Of a stretch of DNA of 57,379 nucleotides, positions 44,831-53,431 are shown piece after piece. The DNA lies in the NCBI GenBank assembly GCA_037190665.1, contig JBBCJT010000190.1, positions 1 through 57,379 on the forward strand, given 5' to 3'. The stretch's first letter is position 1. Every line of letters starts with the position of its first letter. Origin of the DNA: JBBCJT01 sp037190665 (GTDB taxonomy: Bacteria > Pseudomonadota > Alphaproteobacteria > Acetobacterales > Acetobacteraceae). Both the position numbers and the translations under genes were made by a program. The notes beneath the pieces are model-generated. The model saw nothing but the letters and a program-made list of their open reading frames with translations, searched no databases and had not been told where the DNA came from.

Positions 44831-46362
44831 GCGCCGAGGCCGCCGCGCCGACCCGGATGCAGCGCATACTCGACACGGTCGAGCGCGTCGGCAACCGGGT
44901 GCCCCACCCGGTGGTGATCTTCGTGATCCTCGCCGGGATCGTGATCGTGCTGTCGCACATCTTCTGGATGCTCGGCTCGCAGGTGACGCTGCAGCGCTGG
45001 AACCCCGAGACGGACGATATCGACACGATCACGGTCGCCGCCCGCAGCCTGCTGACGGTGGACGGCATCCGCTTCATGTACACCGGCGTCGTCAGCAACT
45101 TCATGGGCTTCAACGCCGTCGGCGTGATCATCGTCGCCATGGTCGGCGTCGGCGTGGCCGAGGAGTCGGGGCTGATCAAGGCGCTGATCCGCAAGCTGGT
45201 GGCGATCTCGCCGGGCTGGGCGCTCAGCTACATCCTCACCTTCGTCGGCATCGTCTCCTCCATCGCGGCCGATGCCGGCTATCTGGTGCTGATCCCGCTG
45301 GCAGCGGCCGCCTATCTCAGCGTCGGTCGCCACCCGCTCGCCGGCCTCGCGGTCGGCTTCGCGTCGGTCGCGTCGGCGTTCCTGGTGAACATCCTGATCG
45401 TGCCGGTGGACGGCATCCTGACGGAGATCACCAACGACGCGATCCGGCTGATCAATCCCAACGGCTCCATCAGCCTCACCGCGAACAAGTGGTTCTCCTT
45501 CGGCTCGGTCGCGCTGCTCATCGTGCTGATCGGGTTCATCACCGAGAAGGTGGTGGAGCCGCGGCTCGGCACCTACAAGGGCGAGTACACGCTGGCGACG
45601 CAGGAGACGGGCTCGCCGGAAGCGGAGGCGCGGGGGCTGCGCTTCACCTTCTACGGCCTGCTCGGCGTGATCGCGTTCCTGCTGCTGATGATCCTGCCGC
45701 CCGGCGCCCCGCTGCGGAACCCCGAGACCGGGTCGATCATCGTCGACTCGCCCTTCATGGGCAGCCTGATCGTCACCATCGCCGTGCTGTTCGCCGCCCT
45801 CGGCGTCGCCTACGGCATCGGCGCGGGGACCATGAACACCGCCACGGAAGTGGTGAATGCCATGGGCAAGGCGATCGGCAGCCTCAGCGGGCTGATCCTG
45901 CTGCTGCTGGTGATCTCCCAGTTCCTTGCCTACTTCAACTACTCGAACCTTTCGACCATCGCCGCGATCTCGCTGTCGGACGTGCTGCAGCGGGCGAATC
46001 TTGATGCGATCTGGCTGCTGATCGGCTTCGTGGTCGTCACCCTGCTGCTCGACCTGATCATCACCGGGGCGATCCCGAAATGGGCGATGTTTGCGCCCAT
46101 CTTCGTGCCGCTGCTGATGAAGCTGGACGTCTCGCCGGAGGCGGTGCTCGCCGCCTATCGCGTCGGCGATTCGCCGATGAACGCGATCACGCCGCTGAAC
46201 GCCTACTTCGCGATGATCGTCACCTTCGCCCAACGCTATCAGAAGGATGCCGGCGTGGGCACGGTGATCGCATTGATGCTGCCCTATATCGTGGTGCTGT
46301 GCCTTGTCTGGACGGCATTCCTCGCCGCCTGGCATCTGCTGGGCATTCCTTGGGGCTTCTGA
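44827..46362 (+). CDS. AbgT-family transporter
   Basis: This 511-residue inner-membrane protein has about 11-13 helices. It begins with the family start RILDTVERVGNRVPHPVVIF and contains the IAADAGYLVLIPLAA helix, then LDLIITGAIPKWAMFAPIFVPLLM and VGDSPMNAITPLNAYFAMIV near the C-terminus, all AbgT hallmarks. AbgT proteins import p-aminobenzoyl-glutamate, and MtrF-like members export sulfonamides. The coupled M20 peptidase gene suggests import and cleavage of a conjugated amino acid. Confidence 0.94.
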   Translation: MSAEAAAPTRMQRILDTVERVGNRVPHPVVIFVILAGIVIVLSHIFWMLGSQVTLQRWNPETDDIDTITVAARSLLTVDGIRFMYTGVVSNFMGFNAVGVIIVAMVGVGVAEESGLIKALIRKLVAISPGWALSYILTFVGIVSSIAADAGYLVLIPLAAAAYLSVGRHPLAGLAVGFASVASAFLVNILIVPVDGILTEITNDAIRLINPNGSISLTANKWFSFGSVALLIVLIGFITEKVVEPRLGTYKGEYTLATQETGSPEAEARGLRFTFYGLLGVIAFLLLMILPPGAPLRNPETGSIIVDSPFMGSLIVTIAVLFAALGVAYGIGAGTMNTATEVVNAMGKAIGSLSGLILLLLVISQFLAYFNYSNLSTIAAISLSDVLQRANLDAIWLLIGFVVVTLLLDLIITGAIPKWAMFAPIFVPLLMKLDVSPEAVLAAYRVGDSPMNAITPLNAYFAMIVTFAQRYQKDAGVGTVIALMLPYIVVLCLVWTAFLAAWHLLGIPWGF

Positions 46363-46371
46363 TTGCGCCGC

Positions 46372-46400
46372 GCCCTGTCGGCGGCATCCGCCGGCAGGGC
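46372..46400. terminator. Strong hairpin after the AbgT gene
   Basis: A 13-bp stem with one G-U wobble (GCCCTGTCGGCGG / CCGCCGGCAGGGC) and a 3-nt loop begins 9 nt after the AbgT stop. There is no T-run, so it may act as an mRNA-stabilising hairpin rather than a terminator. Confidence 0.5.
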
Positions 46401-46523
46401 AAGCTGCATCCGCTCGCTGACCGGCGTGGCGGCCACGTGCAAACAGGGACTCGGCATCCACCGGGTATGGAACAGGGGCGGGGCCGCGCTGGCGCCCGCC
46501 CGCGCCGACAGTGAGGAACCGTC

Positions 46524-48356
46524 GTGACGCCTGATCTGCTCATCGTGCTGGCGCTGCTGTTCGCCGCGATCGTGATGTTCGTGATCGACCGGCCGCGCAT
46601 GGATGCAGTGGCGCTGATCATGATCACGGCACTGCCGCTCACCGGCGTCATCACCATGCCGGAGGCGCTCGCGGGATTCAGCGACGGCAACATCATCCTG
46701 ATCGGCGCGCTGTTCGTGATCGGGGAGGGGCTGGTCCGCACCGGCGTGGCACGCGGCCTGGGCGACTGGCTGAACTCGCGCGCCGGCAACAGCGAGGCGC
46801 GGCTGCTGGTGCTGCTGATGGTCACCGTGGCCGGGCTCGGTTCGATGATGAGCTCGACGGCGGTGGTGGCGATCTTCATCCCGGTCGTGCTGCGCATCTG
46901 CCAGAACACCGGCACGGCGCCGAGCCGGCTGATGATGCCGCTGAGCGTGGCGGCGCTGATCAGCGGTATGCTGACCCTGGTCGCGACCGCGCCCAACCTC
47001 GTCATCAACACCGAACTGGCGCGGCAGGGCCACGCCGGCTTCGGCTTCTTCGCCTTCACGCCGTTCGGCCTGCCGATCCTGGCGCTGGGCATCGGGTACA
47101 TGTTCCTCACGCGCCGGATGCTGGGCGGCGCGCCCGGGCCGGTCTCCGGCACGTTCGGTCGGCCCAGCCTGCGGGAGTGGATCGAACGCTATGCGCTGGG
47201 CGACCGCGCGCAACGCGTGCGTATCCGCGCCGGCTCCCCGCTCGTGGGCCAGCGGCTGGACGCGCTGGGCCTGCGGCCGGAGGGGATCAACCTGCTCGCC
47301 ATCGAACGGCCGGGCCGGTTCAGCACCGAGGTCATCCGCCCCGAGGGCAAGACGCGGCTGCTCGCGGGCGACATGCTGCTGATCGACGCGCGCACGTCGG
47401 AATCCGAACAGGCGCCGCTGCGGGAGCAGTACGGACTCGACCGCCTGCCGCTGCGACAGGGCGACTACTTCACCGACCGCTCGCAGGACCTGGGCATGGT
47501 GGAGGTGATCGTCCCGGCGGAATCGCCGCTTGTGGGGCAGACCGTGTCGCAGGCGCGTATGCGCAGCGATCTCGGCCTGACGGTCATCGGCCTGCGCCAC
47601 GGCACGAGCATCGTCTCCGACACGCTGCTGACGGAGAAGCTGAAGCCCGGCGACACGCTGCTGCTGACCGGATTCTGGAACGATATCCGCAAGCTGCGGC
47701 AGGGTTCCGGCGATCTCGTGCTGCTCAACATGCCGAGCGAGACGGACGACGTGCTGCCCGCGGCCGACAAGCGCTACTACGCGCTCGGCTGCCTCGCGCT
47801 GGTCGTGGGGCTGATGGTCAGCGGCGTGGTGCCGAACGTGCAGGCGGCGCTGATCGGCTGTCTGCTGATGGGTCTGTCCGGCTGCGTGGACATGAACAGC
47901 GCCTACCGCTCGATAAGCTGGAAGACGCTGGTGCTGATCGTCGGCATGCTGCCCTTCTCGATCGCGCTGCAGCGGACCGGCGGTGTCGATCTGGCGGCGG
48001 ATGCATTGCTCGCCGCCGTGGGCGAGGCCTCGCCGCGGCTCGTGCTGACCTGCCTGTTCGTGATCACGGCCGGGCTGGGCCTGTTCATCTCCAACACCGC
48101 CACCGCGGTGCTGATGGCGCCGGTCGCGCTCGCTGTCGCCGACGATCTCGGCGCCTCGCCCTATCCGTTCGCGATGATCGTGGCGCTGGCGGCGTCCACC
48201 GCCTTCATGACGCCGATCTCCTCGCCGGTGAACACGCTGGTGGTCGGGCCCGGCAACTACTCCTTCGGCGATTTCGTGCGGATCGGGATGCCGTTCTCGC
48301 TGATCGTCATGGCGGTGAGCGTGCTGATGGTGCCCTGGCTGCTGCCGCCGCACTGA
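46524..48356 (+). CDS. SLC13-family permease with TrkA-C domains
   Basis: This 610-residue protein has a split membrane domain: helices at about 1-200, then two soluble RCK_C/TrkA-C domains (about 212-300 and 305-395), then helices to the end. This is the layout of the CitMHS/SLC13-type YfbS group. Signature helices contain MSSTAVVAIFIPVVLRI, a matching SNTATAVLMAPVALA, and a closing TPISSPVNTLVVGPG. It probably carries di- or tricarboxylate, sulfate or similar anions with Na+ or H+. Starts at GTG 46524 after GAGGAA. Confidence 0.9.
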   Translation: MTPDLLIVLALLFAAIVMFVIDRPRMDAVALIMITALPLTGVITMPEALAGFSDGNIILIGALFVIGEGLVRTGVARGLGDWLNSRAGNSEARLLVLLMVTVAGLGSMMSSTAVVAIFIPVVLRICQNTGTAPSRLMMPLSVAALISGMLTLVATAPNLVINTELARQGHAGFGFFAFTPFGLPILALGIGYMFLTRRMLGGAPGPVSGTFGRPSLREWIERYALGDRAQRVRIRAGSPLVGQRLDALGLRPEGINLLAIERPGRFSTEVIRPEGKTRLLAGDMLLIDARTSESEQAPLREQYGLDRLPLRQGDYFTDRSQDLGMVEVIVPAESPLVGQTVSQARMRSDLGLTVIGLRHGTSIVSDTLLTEKLKPGDTLLLTGFWNDIRKLRQGSGDLVLLNMPSETDDVLPAADKRYYALGCLALVVGLMVSGVVPNVQAALIGCLLMGLSGCVDMNSAYRSISWKTLVLIVGMLPFSIALQRTGGVDLAADALLAAVGEASPRLVLTCLFVITAGLGLFISNTATAVLMAPVALAVADDLGASPYPFAMIVALAASTAFMTPISSPVNTLVVGPGNYSFGDFVRIGMPFSLIVMAVSVLMVPWLLPPH

Positions 48357-48442
48357 GCGGCGGCGGGGGCCGGGCGAGCAGGGGCTCGGCAACCGGCGGG
48401 GCCGGCCGCGCGTTCCACGCCCGGCCACTCCACGGACGCTGC

Positions 48443-50227
48443 ATGACACCAACAACCGGGCGCCCCGACCTGTCCCCGCCTGCCGCCGCGCCGGCGGGGC
48501 CGGCTTCGGGGTCGGTGATCGTCGTCGCGCTCATCGTCGCCGCCCTCTACATCGCCCGGGACATCCTGGTGCCGCTGGCGCTCGCCCTGCTGCTGTCGGT
48601 GGCGCTGCTGCCGGTGGTGCGGCGGCTGCGCCGGTGGCGCGTGCCCCGCGCCGTCGCGGCGATTGCGGTGGTGCTGCTGGCCCTTTGCGTGATCGGCGGG
48701 CTGCTGACGCTGCTCGCCGAACAGACGCTCGCGCTCGCGACCGAACTGCCCCGCTACGAGGCCAATCTGCGCGCCAAGCTGCGCGCCGTCGCGGACGGGC
48801 CGAGCCTGATCGCGCCGCTCATGGAGATGGTGGGGCGGCTGTCGGCCGAGATATCCGTCACGCCCTCCACGCCAACCACGATACCCGGGCCCCCGTCGCC
48901 GCCTCCGCCCGCCGCGGCGGAGAACGGTTCGCCCTTCACCGCCGTCTTCGGGGTCCTCACCACCATCGCGGCTCCGCTTGCCACCGTGGCGGTGGCGATG
49001 CTGCTCGTCGCCTTCGTGCTGCTGGGAAGCGACGACATCCGCGACCGCTTCATCCGCCTCGCCGGTGGCGACAACGTGCCGCGCACCACGGCGGCGCTCG
49101 CCGATGCGACCGACCGGCTGGGCCGCTTCCTGCTGATGCAGGTCGTCGTCAACGCCACGTTCGGCCTCGCGATGGGGGCCGGGCTATGGGCGATGGGCGT
49201 GCCCAACGCGCCGCTCTGGGGCCTGCTGAGTTTCCTGCTGCGCTTCGTGCCGTATGTCGGCGCACCGATCTCGCTGCTGTTCCCGCTGGCGATCTCGCTC
49301 GCGGTGGAGCCCGGCTGGACGCTGCCGCTGATGGTGGTCGGCTGGTTCCTGCTGGTGGAACTGCTCGTCACCTACGTGCTGGAGGTGATGCTCTACGGGC
49401 ACTCGACCGGCCTGTCGCCGCTCGCCCTGCTGCTCGCGGCGCTGTTCTGGACGGTGCTGTGGGGCCCGGTAGGACTGATCCTCGCGCCCGCGCTCACGGC
49501 CTGCCTCGCCATCGTCGGGCGGCATGTGCCCCGCTTCGCCTTCCTGGAGGTCCTGCTCGGCAACACGGCCAGCCTCTCGCCCGCGACGCGGCTCTACCAG
49601 CGGCTGCTCGCCGAGGATCCTTACGGGGCGGAGGAGGTGGCCGGGATGATCATCGCCGAGCGGGGCAGGCTGCCCTTCCTGCAGGACGAGGCGGTGGGCG
49701 TGCTCTGCACCGCCTTCGAGGACCGCCGCCGCGGCGCGCTGAGCCGCGACCTCCACGACCAGGTCGCAATCGGCCTGCGGGAACTGGTGATGGATCTCGA
49801 CGAGGACGAGGAGGAGGCCGACCACGCGCCGCCGCTTGCCGTCTGCATCGGCGCGGCCGGCGTGCTGGATGCCGCCGCCGCGGAGATCGCCGCCGCCAGC
49901 CTGCGCGCCGGTGGGGTGCCCGCCGCCGTGCTCGCCGACGGTGCCGAGGTGGACGAGTCGGTCGCCGAGATGATCGTGATCTGCCTCGCCGGCCCCGCAG
50001 GCGACAGCCGCATCCGCCGCGCGCTGTCCTTCGCACGCGGGCGGTTCGGGGCCCACAGGCGGATGGTGCTGGCGCGCTGGTGCGCGAACGCCGAGGGGTT
50101 GCACCTACCGGTCGGTGTCAGCCTCGCGCGCGATCCCGATGCGCTGGTGAAGCTGGCGGCGACGCTCGCGGCGCGCGTCGCGCCCGCCGAGCGCAAGGCC
50201 GCAGCGGCAGCCGAGGCGGAGGGCTGA
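48443..50227 (+). CDS. AI-2E (PerM) family transporter with long C-terminal extension
   Basis: At 594 residues, the first 370 form the AI-2E/PerM membrane domain. It has helices at about 25-95, a soluble Pro-rich loop (GPPSPPPP), and the conserved LLSFLLRFVPYVGAPISLLFP and STGLSPLALLLAALFWTVLWGPVGLILA blocks. About 220 extra cytoplasmic residues follow: a helical part with an acidic DEDEEEAD stretch, then an alpha/beta-like part (AVCIGAAGVLDAAAAEIAAASLRAGG, MIVICLAGPAG). The family exports diverse small molecules or ions. The extension may be a ligand-sensing or regulatory domain. Confidence 0.88.
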   Translation: MTPTTGRPDLSPPAAAPAGPASGSVIVVALIVAALYIARDILVPLALALLLSVALLPVVRRLRRWRVPRAVAAIAVVLLALCVIGGLLTLLAEQTLALATELPRYEANLRAKLRAVADGPSLIAPLMEMVGRLSAEISVTPSTPTTIPGPPSPPPPAAAENGSPFTAVFGVLTTIAAPLATVAVAMLLVAFVLLGSDDIRDRFIRLAGGDNVPRTTAALADATDRLGRFLLMQVVVNATFGLAMGAGLWAMGVPNAPLWGLLSFLLRFVPYVGAPISLLFPLAISLAVEPGWTLPLMVVGWFLLVELLVTYVLEVMLYGHSTGLSPLALLLAALFWTVLWGPVGLILAPALTACLAIVGRHVPRFAFLEVLLGNTASLSPATRLYQRLLAEDPYGAEEVAGMIIAERGRLPFLQDEAVGVLCTAFEDRRRGALSRDLHDQVAIGLRELVMDLDEDEEEADHAPPLAVCIGAAGVLDAAAAEIAAASLRAGGVPAAVLADGAEVDESVAEMIVICLAGPAGDSRIRRALSFARGRFGAHRRMVLARWCANAEGLHLPVGVSLARDPDALVKLAATLAARVAPAERKAAAAAEAEG

Positions 50228-50246
50228 ACGCCCGCCTCAGGCAGGA

Positions 50247-51254
50247 TCATTCCTTCGCGACGTTGTCCGCGACATAGGCGCCGCGCCGGCCCATCGGCGC
50301 GTCGGGCGGATCGGTGGTGTCGTGGGTGGTCTGCATCTCCAGCTCGGCGTTCAGCTCCGCGCCGATCAGGATCACGAACACGCTCACCCAGAACCACATC
50401 ATCAGGCCCACGACCGCGCCGAGCGGCCCGTAGGTCACGTCGTAGCCGCCGATTTCCGAGACGTAGAGCGAGAACAGCCAGGATGCCGCCGCCCAGCCCA
50501 CGGCGGCGAACACGGAGCCCACCGTCACCCAGTGCCACCGCGCCGCGCGGCGCGACGGGCCGAACCGGTACAGCACCGCGAGCGCGACCATCACGAACAC
50601 GAACAGCGCGAGCAGGGCGATGGTGCGGAACCAGCGGCGGTCGGCATCCGGCACGCCGAGCACCGCGAGCACGGCCGGCAGCGCGACCACCGCGGACAGC
50701 CCGACCACGCTGGCCAGCACGGCCCCCAGCGTGATCCCGAGCGCGGTGAGGTTGAAGCGGAGGAAGCTGCGCTTCTCCGTCTCCTCGTAGGCGAGGTTCA
50801 GCGCCGACAGCATCGCCTTGGTGCCGGACATCGACGACCAGACCGTGATGAACAGCGAGATGGCGAGGCCGATCTGCAGGCTGCCGCTGCGGTTCGTCAC
50901 GAGCTGGTGGATTCGCTCGGCGATCAGCTCGTAGGCGGGTTCCGGCAGGAACTGGCGGATCAGGTAGAGCTGCGGCTCCACCGTCGCCACGTCGAAGGCG
51001 AGGCCGTAGATGAAGATCAGCATCGTCAGCGCCGGGAACAGCGCGAGCATGGCGTAGAAGGCGCAGCCGGCCGCCACCAGCGAGATGCGGTCCGAGATCG
51101 CCTCGCGCGCCACCCGGCGGATCACCGCCCACCAGCCCCGCAGCGGGATCTGTGTCGGGTCTCGCGCGCCCCGGCCCAGCGGATCGGGGGCGCCGGGCGG
51201 GGGCGGGGAGATCTTCTCCGCGTCCGTCCTGTCCTGCGGCTGAGCGTCGCTCAT
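50247..51254 (-). CDS. YihY/BrkB-family membrane protein
   Basis: This 335-residue inner-membrane protein of the YihY/BrkB family has about six helices and typical motifs: LVAAGCAFYAMLALFPALTM, FITVWSSMSGTKAMLSALN, YGPLGAVVGLMMWFWVSVFV and LIGAELNAELE. The family was once misnamed ribonuclease BN; its role (possibly transport or virulence-associated) is unclear. It converges with the AI-2E gene (19 nt between stops) and diverges from the decarboxylase gene. Confidence 0.92.
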   Translation of the reverse strand: MSDAQPQDRTDAEKISPPPPGAPDPLGRGARDPTQIPLRGWWAVIRRVAREAISDRISLVAAGCAFYAMLALFPALTMLIFIYGLAFDVATVEPQLYLIRQFLPEPAYELIAERIHQLVTNRSGSLQIGLAISLFITVWSSMSGTKAMLSALNLAYEETEKRSFLRFNLTALGITLGAVLASVVGLSAVVALPAVLAVLGVPDADRRWFRTIALLALFVFVMVALAVLYRFGPSRRAARWHWVTVGSVFAAVGWAAASWLFSLYVSEIGGYDVTYGPLGAVVGLMMWFWVSVFVILIGAELNAELEMQTTHDTTDPPDAPMGRRGAYVADNVAKE

Positions 51255-51529
51255 GCGCCGATGGTGCGCGCAACGCCGTGGCCGGGAAAAGGTTGTCCTG
51301 TTCCCTGTGCATGGCCGGTTGCGCTGGCAGCGTGGATTTTCGCTTGCGGCACAGGCGCATGACCCCTATGTGCCGCTCCCACGCAGCAACGCACGTGCCT
51401 CTGGCCCTCGTGGTTACGCAACGACGTCAAGCGTTCTGGCAACCGACTACGCTGGTTCGTTCGACCGTTCCGTCAACACCGCTCGCCGCCTGGACAGGCG
51501 AGCGCCTTACCGAGGGGAGGCCGGGTGCG
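51255..51529 (+). promoter_or_regulatory. Structured leader region of the decarboxylase gene
   Basis: This 275-nt stretch has no supported gene. Just before the ribosome-binding site (GGGGAGG) is a hairpin with an 8-bp stem, CGCTCGCC (51480-51487) and GGCGAGCG (51497-51504), and a 9-nt loop. A leader RNA family, the speF motif, is known upstream of ornithine decarboxylase genes in alphaproteobacteria. The position fits, but I could not confirm its consensus by eye. Confidence 0.35.
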
Positions 51530-52660
51530 ATGACCCCGAAGATCGCCCGTTTCCTGTCTGAGCAGCAGCCGGCAACGCCGTGCCTTGTGCTCGACATCGA
51601 CCGCGTGGAGGAGAACTTCCGCGCGCTGCAGTCCGCGCTGCCGCTGGCCCGCATCTACTATGCGGTCAAGGCGAACCCGGCTGCCCCGGTCCTCGACCGG
51701 CTGACCGCGCTCGGCTCCTTCTTCGACGCCGCGTCGTGGGAGGAGATTGCCCTGTGCCTGGCCGCCGGTGCGCGGCCGGAGGCGATCTCCTTCGGCAACA
51801 CGATCAAGAAGGAGACGGCGATCCGTCGCGCCCACGAGGCGGGCGTGACGATGTTCGCCTTCGACTCCGAGCCTGAGCTGGAGAAGCTCGCCCGCTCCGC
51901 CCCGGGTGCGCGCGTCTATTGCCGCATCCTGGTGGAGAACAAGGGCGCGGAGTGGCCGCTGTCGCGCAAGTTCGGCTGCGAGCCGGAGATGGCGGCCGAC
52001 CTTCTCGTGCGTGCCCGCGAGCTTGGGCTGGACCCGTACGGCGTGTCGTTCCACGTCGGCAGCCAGCAGACCTCGACCGGCGCCTACGAGGCGGCGATCG
52101 CGCGCGCGGCCATGGTCTTCACCGACCTGTCCGAGCGCGGCGTGAACCTGCGCATGGTCAACCTGGGCGGTGGCTACCCGAAGCGCTACCGCGCGGAGGT
52201 GCCGGCGATCGGCACGTTCGGCGATGCGATCATCGGCGCGCTGACGAAGGCGTTCGGCAACAACATCCCCGAGATCATCGTGGAGCCGGGCCGCTTCATC
52301 GTCGGCGATGCGGGCGTGGTGGAGAGCGAGGTCGTGCTCGTGTCCCGCAAGGGCAAGGACGATCCCGTGCGCTGGGTCTACCTCGACATCGGCCGTTTCG
52401 GCGGGCTCGCCGAGACCGAGGGCGAGGCGATCAAGTACCACATCGAGACGCCGCACGACGCGGATGCGATGGGGCCGGTGACGATCGCGGGGCCGACCTG
52501 CGACAGCACCGACACGCTGTACGAGAAGTCCAACTACCGCCTGCCGATGGCGCTGGGCTGCGGTGACCGGGTGCGTCTGCACGCGACCGGTGCCTACGTG
52601 ACCAGCTACGCGAGCCAGAACTTCAACGGCTTCACGCCGCTGGCCGAACACTACATCTGA
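51530..52660 (+). CDS. Type III PLP-dependent ornithine/lysine decarboxylase
   Basis: This 376-residue alanine-racemase-fold decarboxylase has the PLP Lys in RIYYAVKANPA, SFHVGSQQTS, the phosphate-binding NLGGGYPKRY, VEPGRFIVGDAG, and the catalytic Cys in TCDSTDTLYEKS. It is the short, eukaryote-like ODC type found in alphaproteobacteria. It makes putrescine from ornithine, and some members also take lysine to cadaverine. ATG 51530 follows GGGGAGG by about 10 nt. The gene stands alone; no other polyamine genes lie adjacent. Confidence 0.93.
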   Translation: MTPKIARFLSEQQPATPCLVLDIDRVEENFRALQSALPLARIYYAVKANPAAPVLDRLTALGSFFDAASWEEIALCLAAGARPEAISFGNTIKKETAIRRAHEAGVTMFAFDSEPELEKLARSAPGARVYCRILVENKGAEWPLSRKFGCEPEMAADLLVRARELGLDPYGVSFHVGSQQTSTGAYEAAIARAAMVFTDLSERGVNLRMVNLGGGYPKRYRAEVPAIGTFGDAIIGALTKAFGNNIPEIIVEPGRFIVGDAGVVESEVVLVSRKGKDDPVRWVYLDIGRFGGLAETEGEAIKYHIETPHDADAMGPVTIAGPTCDSTDTLYEKSNYRLPMALGCGDRVRLHATGAYVTSYASQNFNGFTPLAEHYI

Positions 52661-52676
52661 TCTGACGGAATCCCGC

Positions 52677-52705
52677 CCCTCCCTCGCGCACGACGCGGGG
52701 GAGGG
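52677..52705. terminator. Hairpin after the decarboxylase gene
   Basis: An 11-bp stem with one G-U wobble (CCCTCCCTCGC / GCGGGGGAGGG) and a 7-nt loop begins 16 nt after the decarboxylase stop. It has no T-run. A similar, smaller hairpin follows at 52743-52759 (CCTCCG/CGGGGG). Both belong to the window's CTCCC/GGGAG palindrome type. Confidence 0.5.
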
Positions 52706-52788
52706 CCGGCGCGGGCGCTGCCATGCGGCATTCGCGACGACGGCCTCCGCTTGCGGGGGAGGGGCGAGGAAGAAACGCGCGGCGGGCG

Positions 52789-53076
52789 CTACCGCGGCGC
52801 TGGCGGGCGCGGGTCCGCCATCGGCGGGAACGGCTTCGTCTGTCCCGGCGCCAGCCCGCCGACATGGCGGATCAGCGCATCGCGGTCGGGATGCCCCGGC
52901 GGGTAGCGCAGCACTCCATCGCCACGTTCGCCGCCCGGCCCCTGCGCACGCAGGCGCAGGATCAGCGTGCCGTCCTGCTGCAGCGTTGCGGTGCCGATAC
53001 TCTGTTGCGCATGCAGCGCCGCGGGCGGGAGTACGAGCGCAAGCGGCAGCAGCAGGCGGCGGGTCAGCGGAGGCAT
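52789..53076 (-). CDS. Small secreted hypothetical protein
   Basis: The 95-residue product starts with a signal peptide (LTRRLLLPLALVLPPAALHA, probable cleavage at AHA-QQ), so the mature part is about 73 residues, exported. The mature part has a two-strand start (SIGTATLQQDGTLILRLRA), a Gly/Asp-rich middle (GDGVLRYPPGHPDRDALIRH) and a Pro-rich end. I recognise no family. It is divergent from the membrane gene next door. Confidence 0.7.
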   Translation of the reverse strand: MPPLTRRLLLPLALVLPPAALHAQQSIGTATLQQDGTLILRLRAQGPGGERGDGVLRYPPGHPDRDALIRHVGGLAPGQTKPFPPMADPRPPAPR

Positions 53077-53167
53077 GACCCACAATGGACTGCCGCCGCG
53101 CGCCCCGCCAGAGCGCCTGGCGCCATCCGGACTTGAAGCCGAAGCGTCTCCGGGCCATCTCCGCCCG

Positions 53168-53431
53168 ATGGAGCGCGATCGCGTCACGGTCATCGACCTC
53201 AACCCCGACGGCACGTTCCGCACGCCGGAGCGCGCGCCGCTGTCGGCGCGGATCGGCCGCATCGCGGTGATCGTCGCCGCGCTCGCGATTCTGGTCGCGC
53301 TGGCCTCCTTCGCGCTGTTCGCGCTCGCCATCGCGGTTCCGGTCGCGCTCGGCGCGGCGGTGGTCGCGTGGGCGAGCATGCGGTTCCGCGCATGGCGCGC
53401 CGGCGGCAGCCTTACCCGCCCGAGCGCATAG
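53168..53431 (+). CDS. Small hypothetical membrane protein
   Basis: The 87-residue product has a short soluble start (VTVIDLNPDGTFRTPE) and two membrane segments that nearly touch (about 33-53, IAVIVAALAILVALASFALF, and 55-72), ending in an Arg-rich tail. I recognise no family. ATG 53168 is preferred; ATG 53075 would add 31 Pro-rich residues and overlap the divergent secreted-protein start. Its end overlaps the convergent flavin oxidoreductase gene by 20 nt. Confidence 0.65.
   Translation: MERDRVTVIDLNPDGTFRTPERAPLSARIGRIAVIVAALAILVALASFALFALAIAVPVALGAAVVAWASMRFRAWRAGGSLTRPSA

Noticed and set aside
44386..48455. Long minus-strand open frames opposite the AbgT and SLC13 genes
   Set aside because: Charged low-complexity translations with no recognised domain, against two clear membrane proteins on the plus strand.
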